From contig JALONZ010000489.1 of NCBI GenBank assembly GCA_025454675.1, positions 1 through 5,914 of the forward strand: a stretch of 5,914 nucleotides of DNA, read 5' to 3'. Shown in pieces: positions 1-5,314 of this stretch. The stretch comes from Anaerolineae bacterium. Lineage in GTDB: Bacteria > Chloroflexota > Anaerolineae > Aggregatilineales > Phototrophicaceae. Made by a program: the position numbers and the translations under genes. The notes below the pieces were generated by a model. The model did no database searches, was not told the DNA's origin, and saw only the letters and a list, made by a program, of their open reading frames with translations. The first letter of the stretch is position 1, and every line of letters starts with the position of its first letter.

Positions 1-1207
1 CGATGCGGTTGGGGATGCGGGGCAAATTGAGCGCCTGTTGAAGCGCGGCTAATGATTCTTCTTGTTTAACTGTATCGGCTTCATATTGGGCTTTCATCAT
101 GCGGATGGCTTCGGTGGCATTTTCGTGTGCCATCTTGACGAGATTGCGTTTATCCCCGCGTTGTGGCACAGTGATTTGAACTTTGCTGGTGTTTCGCTTA
201 TCCGATAACCACCGCTCGATAATTTTGGCTTCTTCCACCTCGTTGGGTAGGATGATTTCATTGGGGACTTCATCCATCTCGGTATAAAATTGGGTCAAGA
301 ATTGGCTGAGGATGTTTTCATCCGTCTCATCTTCGGAATTATCTAATTTGCGGGCATCACTGCCGATGAGTTTGCCGTTGCGGATGAACAAAATTTGCAC
401 AACGGCTTCATTATTATCGCGTGCAATGGCAATCACATCTTGGTCGGTCATGGCAGGACTGACCGCTTTATGTTGGAGTGTAATAAATTCAATCGCCTTG
501 AGTTGGTCGCGCAGGGCGGCGGCGCGTTCAAATTTAAGGTCTTCTGAGGCTTGCATCATGGCATCGGATAGCCGTTTGACCACGCCTTCGGATTTGCCAC
601 TCAGCACATCCATAAAATCTTGAATCATGGCGCGATATTCTTCACGGTTCACCCGTCCGATGCACGGGGCATTGCACAAGGCAATATCCGCAAATAAACA
701 GGCGCGTTCATCTTTACCCGTAATTTCGCGGTCACAAGTCAGGTAGGGGAAGGCTTTACGCAGGGTGCGGAGGGTTTCTTGGACTGCCCACATTGCCGAA
801 TAGGGTCCAAAATAGCGACTACCGTCTTTATTCACACGGCGCGTTGTTTCCACTTTGGGGTAATCATCTTGCCATGTGATGCGAATATACGGGTAGCGTT
901 TATCATCTTTGAGCATGATATTAAAACGCGGTTTGTGTTGCTTGATGAGCGATTCTTCGGTGATGAGGGCATGAACTTCGCTTTCGGTGAGGATATACTC
1001 AATATCCGCCACTAAACTCCGCATTTTGAGCGTTTTGGGGTCATTTTCGGGGGCGCTGGTGAAATAACTCCGCACACGATGACGTAATTTTTTCGCCTTG
1101 CCGATATAAATAATTTTGCCCTCTTTATCTTTCATGAGGTAGCAACCTGGCTTCATGGGCAAATTTTTGAGGATTGTCTGAATATGGGGAGATGGGGTAA
1201 ATGCCAT
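1..1207 (-). CDS. uvrC: UvrC, excinuclease ABC subunit C (partial, C-terminus beyond left edge)
   Basis: UvrC makes both incisions around a DNA lesion in nucleotide excision repair, acting with UvrB on damage found by UvrA in the cytoplasm. Seen here, translated from the ATG at 1207-1205: a GIY-YIG nuclease domain at about residues 17-100 (PGCYLMKD, then IIYIGKAKKLRHRVRSYF), with likely catalytic or binding residues Tyr23, Tyr34, Lys37, Arg44, Tyr48 and Glu84. Next come four cysteines spaced C-X11-C-X7-C-X3-C (Cys158, 170, 178, 182), the known [4Fe-4S] ligand pattern of the family. A UVR motif that binds UvrB lies near residues 209-244 (EDLKFERAAALRDQL). About 402 of the usual roughly 600 residues are present. 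The window ends at LPRIPNRI, just before the expected RNase H-like domain that makes the 5' incision, so its catalytic residues cannot be checked. The ribosome site is weak (TGAG, 9-nt spacer). The gene is divergent from the next one. The family call is certain; the start is very likely. Confidence 0.97.
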   Translation of the reverse strand, partial: MAFTPSPHIQTILKNLPMKPGCYLMKDKEGKIIYIGKAKKLRHRVRSYFTSAPENDPKTLKMRSLVADIEYILTESEVHALITEESLIKQHKPRFNIMLKDDKRYPYIRITWQDDYPKVETTRRVNKDGSRYFGPYSAMWAVQETLRTLRKAFPYLTCDREITGKDERACLFADIALCNAPCIGRVNREEYRAMIQDFMDVLSGKSEGVVKRLSDAMMQASEDLKFERAAALRDQLKAIEFITLQHKAVSPAMTDQDVIAIARDNNEAVVQILFIRNGKLIGSDARKLDNSEDETDENILSQFLTQFYTEMDEVPNEIILPNEVEEAKIIERWLSDKRNTSKVQITVPQRGDKRNLVKMAHENATEAIRMMKAQYEADTVKQEESLAALQQALNLPRIPNRI

Positions 1208-1225
1208 AAAATTTTTCTCAACTGT

Positions 1226-1254
1226 TTGCACAAAATCACATCCCCTATTATACT
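1226..1254 (+). promoter_or_regulatory. Sigma70-type promoter for the secreted protein-proB operon
   Basis: A -35 box TTGCAC (1226-1231) is followed after exactly 17 bp by a -10 box TATACT (1249-1254). This predicts a start of transcription near 1261 and a leader of about 30 nt before the ATG at 1290. Both boxes are close to consensus (4/6 and 5/6) with ideal spacing. No riboswitch or leader peptide fits in so short a leader. Confidence 0.75.
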
Positions 1255-1275
1255 GCAAAACAAAATAATTGTTCT
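1247..1275 (-). promoter_or_regulatory. Promoter for uvrC, overlapping the divergent promoter
   Basis: The minus strand carries a perfect TATAAT (1252 down to 1247). Seventeen bp upstream is only a weak -35 (AGAACA, 1275-1270, 3/6). Transcription would start near 1240, giving a leader of about 33 nt. The -10 shares four base pairs with the opposite-strand -10 at 1249-1254. I saw no LexA-type (SOS) box, so damage regulation is not indicated. Confidence 0.55.
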
Positions 1276-1281
1276 AAGGAG
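1276..1281 (+). promoter_or_regulatory. Strong ribosome binding site deciding the start at 1290
   Basis: AAGGAG lies 8 nt before the ATG at 1290. It is the strongest Shine-Dalgarno sequence on the plus strand of this intergenic region and supports 1290 as the start. Confidence 0.8.
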
Positions 1282-1289
1282 TTTGTGAC

Positions 1290-2174
1290 ATGCTGAAAAT
1301 GTTGTTTGTGTTGTGTTGTCTTATTGTATTTGCGCCCATGACCCTTGCCCAAACCGAAACACCAACGCCACCCGTCCCACCAAATGGTGTTGATTTTGTG
1401 TGGTGGCAAGACCCCAATGAGGACGCATTTGCCCTACAAATTCCGTTGGGTTGGCAAACATCAGGCGGGATGTTAGATGTTTTCGGCACAAAATCACTTA
1501 CAATGAATGTCCTCTCGCCTGATGGGGCAAATTATATTGGGATTGGCAATATTCCAACCGAATGGGGGATTATCCTCACACCTGAATTAGAGGCGGAAGG
1601 TTGGGCAAATGACCAAATGGTGGCGGGTGAAACGGGTATGTTCATCGCCATTGGCGAATTTAGGACGGGGGCAAAGACAGCGCAATTGTATGCCGATAGG
1701 CGTGTGCAACCGAACTGCGAATCATATGAAATTACGGATGTGAATGATTTTGAGCGCGAAGAAGTGGATGGTGTGATTTATAGTCCGGGGGAGGTGTATT
1801 TTAAGTGTGTTTTGAATGATACCACTTTTTCGGGTTATTATTATGTGGTCACGGTGGCATATCCGATAGAAGGGGTTGGTATGGTTTGGACACTGGATAC
1901 CTTTTATACCATGTTTGTATTGCCCAATAATCTGCCACTTGCCTTCAATATTCTGCGGTATATGATTGAAACCACACGCTATAACCCCGAATGGGCGGAC
2001 GCACTATCTGAACCTGACCCTGAACAATATGCTATCTTGAGTGACCAACTTCCAGATGACACCTTGCTCAAAGATGTGGTTTCACAGATAATCGAATTAT
2101 CCTATCAACGCACACAAACCGTCATCGCCGAACATGATGCGATGATTGAATTGGATTACGAATTTTTGCCATGA
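1290..2174 (+). CDS. Secreted protein of unknown function with a GW/SPDG module
   Basis: The function is not recognised. The 294-residue product begins with a signal peptide (Lys3, hydrophobic residues 4-19), probably cut after TLA at residue 20. A short Thr/Pro spacer (TETPTPPVPP) follows. The mature part opens with WWQDPNEDAFALQIPLGW (residues 38-55), then SGG and SPDG (76-79). This arrangement of a DP-x-x-x-AF strand, 'P-x-GW', 'GG' and 'SPDG' resembles beta-rich modules seen in many secreted bacterial proteins; that is recalled family resemblance, not a named domain. Cys143 and Cys173 are the only cysteines after the signal peptide and could form a disulfide. The C-terminal 60 residues are acidic and look helical. 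The start is fixed by AAGGAG 8 nt upstream and a good promoter. The stop lies 12 bp before proB, so the two are probably cotranscribed although no functional link is evident. Certain as a gene and as exported; the role is unknown. Confidence 0.88.
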   Translation: MLKMLFVLCCLIVFAPMTLAQTETPTPPVPPNGVDFVWWQDPNEDAFALQIPLGWQTSGGMLDVFGTKSLTMNVLSPDGANYIGIGNIPTEWGIILTPELEAEGWANDQMVAGETGMFIAIGEFRTGAKTAQLYADRRVQPNCESYEITDVNDFEREEVDGVIYSPGEVYFKCVLNDTTFSGYYYVVTVAYPIEGVGMVWTLDTFYTMFVLPNNLPLAFNILRYMIETTRYNPEWADALSEPDPEQYAILSDQLPDDTLLKDVVSQIIELSYQRTQTVIAEHDAMIELDYEFLP

Positions 2175-2186
2175 AGAAAGGCATTT

Positions 2187-3029
2187 ATGACGCGCATCAT
2201 CGTCAAAGTTGGCACAAGCACCCTCACAGGCGGTACACCCCGTCTCAATCGCCCACGCATTTTGGAATTGGTGAGCCAACTGTCCCAATTGCATCAGGCG
2301 GGGCATGAAGTCATTTTGGTCAGTTCTGGCGCACAAGCCGCAGGGCGTGAACGCCTGAATTTTCCGGATTATAATAAATCTGTGCCATTCAAACAGATGT
2401 TATCGGCGGTTGGTCAAGGGCAATTGATGCACCTGTATAGCCAACTATTCGATTTATATGACCAAACAGTCGCGCAAGTGTTGCTCACACGCGATGACCT
2501 AAGTGAGCGCGGGCGTTACCTGAATGCGCGGGATACGCTGGATATGCTCCTGACTGAACGCATCATCCCCATCATCAACGAAAATGATACGGTTGCGACC
2601 AACGAAATTCGGGTGGGTGATAATGACAATTTATCGGCGATGGTGGCGAGCGTGTTGGAAGCTGATTTTTTGGTGATATTAACCGACCAAAAAGGCTTAT
2701 TCACCGCCGACCCGCGCAAAGACCCCTCTGCCCAACTCATCGCACAAGTGGCGCGGATTGATGCCAATACATTTGCGATTGCCGGCGGGGCAGGCACAAA
2801 AATGGGGACAGGTGGCATGACGACCAAAATTGAAGCGGCTCAATTGGCGACTCGTAGCGGGGTGACGACCATCATCGCATCAGGCAATGAGCAAAATGTC
2901 CTTATCCGTTTATTCATCCAAAACGAAGCCATTGGCACGCGCTTTTTGCCCACCAGTACCCATCTGGAGGGGCGCAAACGTTGGATGCTCACCGACGGAT
3001 GCTCACCGACCGACCGCAAGGTACGGTGA
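2187..3029 (+). CDS. proB: Glutamate 5-kinase (ProB), frameshifted before its PUA domain
   Basis: ProB phosphorylates L-glutamate with ATP to glutamate 5-phosphate, the first and proline-inhibited step of proline synthesis in the cytoplasm. The amino-acid-kinase domain is complete at residues 1 to about 260: IIVKVGTSTLTGG (Lys7), LVSSGAQAAGRERL (Ser47), RDDLSERGRYLNARDTL, NENDTVAT (Asp134), GDND (Asn146, Asp147), LTDQKGLFTADPRK and GTGGMTTKIEAA (Lys214). All these match E. coli Lys10, Ser50, Asp137, Asn149, Asp150 and Lys217 with a constant offset of three, so the kinase residues are intact. After RKRWMLTD (ending at residue 270) a 14-bp tandem duplication shifts the frame. Ten foreign residues (GCSPTDRKVR) follow and a TGA ends the protein at 280 residues instead of about 366. 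In E. coli, removal of the PUA domain does not abolish kinase activity, so this form may still work with altered regulation. An AAAGG site lies 5 nt before the ATG. No proA follows. Confidence 0.95.
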   Translation: MTRIIVKVGTSTLTGGTPRLNRPRILELVSQLSQLHQAGHEVILVSSGAQAAGRERLNFPDYNKSVPFKQMLSAVGQGQLMHLYSQLFDLYDQTVAQVLLTRDDLSERGRYLNARDTLDMLLTERIIPIINENDTVATNEIRVGDNDNLSAMVASVLEADFLVILTDQKGLFTADPRKDPSAQLIAQVARIDANTFAIAGGAGTKMGTGGMTTKIEAAQLATRSGVTTIIASGNEQNVLIRLFIQNEAIGTRFLPTSTHLEGRKRWMLTDGCSPTDRKVR

Positions 3030-3301
3030 TTGTGGATAGTGGAGCTGGCAATGCTTTGGTGGGACGTGGCGCGAGTTTGTTGCCTGTGGGTGTGATGCAA
3101 GCTGTTGGCGAATTTGCGCGGGGTGAGGTGTTGCGGATTTGTGACCCTGATGGTAAAGAATTGGCGCGGGGTTTGGCGAATTATGATAGTGCCGATATGC
3201 AAAAATTATGCCGTGTCAAATCGGCACAAATTGCCGATATTTTGGGGTACACCTACGGGGATTATGTGGTGCATCGCAATGATATGGTGATTTTGGTCTG
3301 A
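2981..3301 (+). CDS. proB: C-terminal PUA-domain part of proB in a displaced frame
   Basis: This is the rest of glutamate 5-kinase. From about 3011 it reads DRPQGTVIVDSGAGNALVG, then GRGASLLPVGV, ARGLANYDS, ILGYTYGDYVVHRND and MVILV, which is the PUA domain and C-terminus found in full-length ProB. Deleting either copy of the 14-bp repeat joins it to the kinase part as RKRWMLTDRPQGTVIVD with no residue lost, giving 366 residues, the normal family length. As drawn, the frame opens with TTG at 2981, 8 nt after a GGAGGGG stretch (2966-2972), with ATG 2999 as an alternative. Translation as a separate peptide is possible but unproven. It overlaps the preceding frame by 49 bp. The simplest view is that it is the broken end of one gene, not an independent gene. 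PUA domains bind RNA in other proteins; in glutamate 5-kinase the domain affects oligomer behaviour and proline and magnesium response. Confidence 0.85.
   Translation: MDAHRRMLTDRPQGTVIVDSGAGNALVGRGASLLPVGVMQAVGEFARGEVLRICDPDGKELARGLANYDSADMQKLCRVKSAQIADILGYTYGDYVVHRNDMVILV
2983..3010 (+). repeat. Perfect 14-bp tandem duplication inside proB
   Basis: GGATGCTCACCGAC occurs at 2983-2996 and again, identical and directly adjacent, at 2997-3010. The unit length is not a multiple of three, so it changes the frame. The second copy is followed by CGACCG, so the junction also has a small CGAC repeat that could favour slippage. Deleting one copy restores the reading frame exactly. Confidence 0.97.
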
Positions 3302-3323
3302 GGGGGATCTCGAAATCCCCCTC
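3300..3323. terminator. Perfect 9-bp hairpin between convergent genes, likely shared terminator
   Basis: GAGGGGGAT (3300-3308) pairs perfectly with ATCCCCCTC (3315-3323) around a 6-nt loop. The stem starts within the proB stop codon (TGA 3299-3301) and ends 7 bp before the stop of the opposite gene (3331). Neither side has a clear run of T after the stem, so it is not a textbook intrinsic terminator. Its position between two converging genes makes a two-way terminator or RNA 3'-end stabiliser the best reading. Confidence 0.65.
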
Positions 3324-3330
3324 AACGGTA

Positions 3331-3972
3331 TTATCGTCCGGGGATACGCAATGGCAACCCTGCATAAATGTGATTGAGGTTCAAAATGTTGTTGGCGCGG
3401 GCGATTGTCCACATATCCACCCCAAAATACCGCGCAATAGATGACAAATTATCGCCCGGTAGGACATAATAATAGCCATTCACCACTGTTCGTACTGTAA
3501 TCACGGGGCGCGGGACGATTACTTGTGCGGGTGGATTGACAACGGCGGGCGGGGTGATGACACCGCCTTGCGCGGGCAACCGCAACACCTGACCTGCATA
3601 TAAAACCGATGTCGTGGTCAAGTTATTGGTCACGGCGAGGGCTTGCACGGTGGTATTATACCGATTGGCAATCGCCGTCAAATTATCGCCCGGTTGAACC
3701 GTATATGTCCGCAGGGTTTGATTGACATTCGTATTGGGTGCGGGGATGACGAGGCGTTGCCCGACATAAATCCGATTGGCATTGGCTAAGGAATTGCGGG
3801 CGGCAATGGCTTGCCATGTGGTGTTATATAAATCGGCGATGGTGCGTAAGGTATCTCCCTGACGCACAACATGAATCCGCTCGCCTGTGGTTGTGGTCTG
3901 GGCGCTCACACTTTGCACCACAAATAAGGCGATGAACAGCAAAATAACCATAAGTGATACACGTTTTAACAT
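3331..3972 (-). CDS. Secreted protein with three LysM domains
   Basis: LysM domains bind N-acetylglucosamine-containing glycans such as peptidoglycan, so this product probably sits in the cell wall or envelope. The 213 residues show a signal peptide (Lys3, Arg4, hydrophobic 5-19, probable cut after VSA at residue 24). LysM 1 is at about 34-77 (VVRQGDTLRTIADLYNTT ... YVGQRLVIP), LysM 2 at about 89-133 (YTVQPGDNLTAIANRYNTT ... YAGQVLRLP). A Pro/Val-rich linker fills 134-165 and LysM 3 is at 167-211 (YYVLPGDNLSSIARYFGVD ... YAGLPLRIP). No catalytic domain is present, unlike LysM hydrolases, so it is a binding or scaffold protein. It lies 11 bp after the upstream lipoprotein gene. Its AAAGGAG ribosome site (3985-3979) overlaps that gene's TAA and sits 6 nt before the ATG, so the pair is an operon with likely translational coupling. 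The domain call is certain; the partner and role are inference. Confidence 0.94.
   Translation of the reverse strand: MLKRVSLMVILLFIALFVVQSVSAQTTTTGERIHVVRQGDTLRTIADLYNTTWQAIAARNSLANANRIYVGQRLVIPAPNTNVNQTLRTYTVQPGDNLTAIANRYNTTVQALAVTNNLTTTSVLYAGQVLRLPAQGGVITPPAVVNPPAQVIVPRPVITVRTVVNGYYYVLPGDNLSSIARYFGVDMWTIARANNILNLNHIYAGLPLRIPGR
3445..3694 (-). repeat. 16-bp identical repeat pair within LysM coding DNA
   Basis: CAAATTATCGCCCGGT occurs at 3445-3460 and 3679-3694, 234 bp apart (78 codons, in frame). On the coding strand it encodes the PGDNL core of LysM 3 and LysM 2. The codons are identical through the repeat, which may mark recent internal duplication or gene conversion, or simply strong conservation plus shared codon choice. 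Recombination between the copies would remove one LysM in frame. Confidence 0.8.
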
Positions 3973-3983
3973 AAAAAACTCCT

Positions 3984-5225
3984 TTACTCACGAACCCAAA
4001 CAAAATTCCCAATTTCGCCTTCGGTGATAAACGTAATCTGACGTGGGAGACCGCCAGTTGCCGATGTGATAAATAATTGCGGGATATTTGGCGAATTTTC
4101 ATCTATGCCCAAATAGGCAACCCATGATTCATCAGGGTTAAAAACGGCGTTAGGGTTAATGCCTGCTTCGTTGGTGACAGTTGTGGCAATTCCGCCATTG
4201 GTCGGCGCGATGACCACCCGATTTTCGAGTGATTGTAATACCGCATCCCCTTTGCGTGACCAGACAAATTTTTGCACATCAATCGTATCTTGAAATGCGA
4301 CTGATACGACATCGAGTGTGGCGACATTTAGCCCGATAAAATTGCCAAGTGGGGTATTGTTGATGAATTTGCCATTATTTTGCAAATAGGCGAGGATATT
4401 CGCGGTTGGGCTGTAGGCGAGGCTGAAATCTGCCCCAAAGCCGATAGAGGCGGATAATTCGCCTAATAGACTAAAATCAGTTAAATTGAGCGCATAGATT
4501 TGCGGGTCGCTGAAGAATAATGTCCCACCATCGGCGCTGAATGCCAACCCGCCAATCGCAGTGCTATTTCTATCTAAAACTTGTTGTTGTTTATTCCCAA
4601 TGGGGCAGTCATTTGCGCCTTGCCATCCTACGGTGTAAATATCCATTGGTTCGGCATCCGTTGGCGATGCTAAAAATGCCAAAACCTGACCATCGGCGCT
4701 CCATGTTACTTGTTGGATATTGGAATAACCCAAGCAAGAGACTTGTTGAAGATAAGTGCCTGTGGTGTTGGCTATCCAAATTTCGCGGGCGCTCCCATTA
4801 CCGGGCGCGACAAAAGCGACAATATCCCCTTTTGGTGATAGGCTAAAGTCGCTGATGCGTGCGCCAACGCCAAATGTGATGATGAGTTCTTGCCCTGTGC
4901 CATCTGCATTAATGCGGATGACCGAATCATCGTTATATACAAATAAAATTGACTCCAATTCGATAACAGGTGTTGGTGATGGTGTGCGGGTTGGCACAAG
5001 GGTCTCGGTGGGGGTTGGCGTGAATGTGGATGGCAGGGTTGGTAAAAGGCTTTGTTGTGGTGTTTCAGTTGGGGCAGAAATTTCTGTTTCGCTGGCGGAT
5101 ACACTCACTGATGACGAATCGTCTGGCAAAACGACCCGCGTGGGTAATGCCTCGTCTTGTGTGGGTGAACATGCCACTAAGATGAATCCCAAGCCAATCA
5201 TAACCATCTGAATCCGTTTGAACAT
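3984..5225 (-). CDS. Lipoprotein with Thr/Pro-rich stalk and WD40/TolB-like beta-propeller
   Basis: A 413-residue exported lipoprotein. Residues 1-19 form a lipoprotein signal (Lys3, Arg4, hydrophobic core, lipobox LVAC) with lipidated Cys19. Residues 20-88 are a low-complexity Ser/Thr/Pro/Glu stalk (for example TFTPTPTETLVPTRTPSPTP) that would hold the next domain away from the membrane. Residues 90-413 are a propeller made of repeated blades, each with an S-x-x-G-x-x-(V/L)-A-(F/Y) core: DFSLSPKGDIVAFVA, VTWSADGQVLAFLA, LAFSADGGTLFFS, LAYSPTANILAYLQ, FVWSRKGDAVLQS and FNPDESWVAYLG, about six blades ending at FVWVRE. This is the PD40/TolB-like type, generally a binding platform. No enzyme motif was seen. 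The start is supported by AGGAA 7 nt upstream and a good promoter. It is the first gene of an operon with the LysM protein, so the two may act together at the envelope; the ligand is unknown. Confidence 0.93.
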   Translation of the reverse strand: MFKRIQMVMIGLGFILVACSPTQDEALPTRVVLPDDSSSVSVSASETEISAPTETPQQSLLPTLPSTFTPTPTETLVPTRTPSPTPVIELESILFVYNDDSVIRINADGTGQELIITFGVGARISDFSLSPKGDIVAFVAPGNGSAREIWIANTTGTYLQQVSCLGYSNIQQVTWSADGQVLAFLASPTDAEPMDIYTVGWQGANDCPIGNKQQQVLDRNSTAIGGLAFSADGGTLFFSDPQIYALNLTDFSLLGELSASIGFGADFSLAYSPTANILAYLQNNGKFINNTPLGNFIGLNVATLDVVSVAFQDTIDVQKFVWSRKGDAVLQSLENRVVIAPTNGGIATTVTNEAGINPNAVFNPDESWVAYLGIDENSPNIPQLFITSATGGLPRQITFITEGEIGNFVWVRE

Positions 5226-5230
5226 CGCAA

Positions 5231-5236
5231 TTCCTA
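5231..5236 (-). promoter_or_regulatory. Ribosome binding site for the lipoprotein gene
   Basis: The minus strand reads TAGGAA (5236-5231), leaving about 5 nt to the ATG at 5225. It is a moderate Shine-Dalgarno match that agrees with the start chosen from the lipobox position. Confidence 0.6.
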
Positions 5237-5242
5237 TCGTGA

Positions 5243-5272
5243 TTGTGCTAAACTCTAGGCTTCTATTATAGA
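5243..5272 (+). promoter_or_regulatory. Probable divergent promoter for the aldolase gene
   Basis: On the plus strand TATTAT (5264-5269) or TATAGA (5267-5272) overlaps the opposite-strand TATAAT. A weak TTGTGC (5243-5248) lies 18 bp before TATAGA. Transcription would start near 5276-5280, which argues against the in-frame ATG at 5273 as the aldolase start. The -35 is poor (3/6), so an activator or a different arrangement is possible. Confidence 0.4.
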
Positions 5273-5294
5273 ATGTTTATGAATGTTGTGCCAA
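5265..5294 (-). promoter_or_regulatory. Sigma70-type promoter for the lipoprotein-LysM operon
   Basis: The minus strand has TTGGCA (5294-5289, 5/6 match to TTGACA), an 18-bp spacer, then a perfect TATAAT (5270-5265). Transcription would begin near 5258, about 32 nt before the ATG. This is the best-scoring promoter in the window by eye. Confidence 0.75.
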
Positions 5295-5298
5295 TGTT
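5272..5298 (+). repeat. Three AATGTT direct repeats spaced one helical turn apart
   Basis: AATGTT occurs at 5272-5277, 5282-5287 and 5293-5298, with starts 10 and 11 bp apart, so all three face the same side of the DNA. They lie in the spacer and -35 region of the lipoprotein promoter and just after the predicted aldolase transcription start. They could be an operator for a regulator of both directions, or chance in a short AT-rich stretch. Confidence 0.4.
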
Positions 5299-5302
5299 GA
5301 TG

Positions 5303-5306
5303 AGGG
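5303..5306 (+). promoter_or_regulatory. Ribosome binding site that decides the aldolase start
   Basis: The AGGG within GAGGG is 8 nt before ATG 5315 but only 2 nt before ATG 5309, and it lies downstream of the other in-frame ATGs. It therefore favours 5315, which also gives an N-terminus of normal length for the family. Confidence 0.6.
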
Positions 5307-5314
5307 ATATGCTG

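Noticed and set aside
312..1015. Plus-strand open frames at 312-623 and 779-1015
   Set aside because: Both lie opposite conserved uvrC coding sequence (UVR and post-UVR region, GIY-YIG to cysteine region) and have no ribosome sites.
1208..1289. SOS (LexA) operator upstream of uvrC
   Set aside because: No CTGT-N8-ACAG or GAAC-N4-GTTC-type palindrome is present.
2516..2827. Minus-strand open frame of 103 codons
   Set aside because: Antisense to the conserved kinase core of proB; no start signals or recognisable domain.
2960..3030. Programmed ribosomal frameshift as the explanation for the proB split
   Set aside because: No slippery heptamer or stimulatory structure is evident, and the exact 14-bp duplication fully accounts for the frame change.
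2840..3202. Minus-strand open frame of 120 codons spanning the proB break
   Set aside because: It reads across the duplication antisense to two conserved ProB parts; its sequence is low in recognisable structure and explained as a shadow.
4968..5050. G/T-rich stretch as a possible G-quadruplex or repeat array
   Set aside because: G runs are mostly of two bases; the composition follows from Thr/Pro codons on the opposite strand.
4756..5211. Plus-strand open frame of 151 codons with GVGV-rich sequence
   Set aside because: It is antisense to the lipoprotein; the GVGV pattern is the complement of the Thr/Pro stalk codons. It has no ribosome site or family resemblance.
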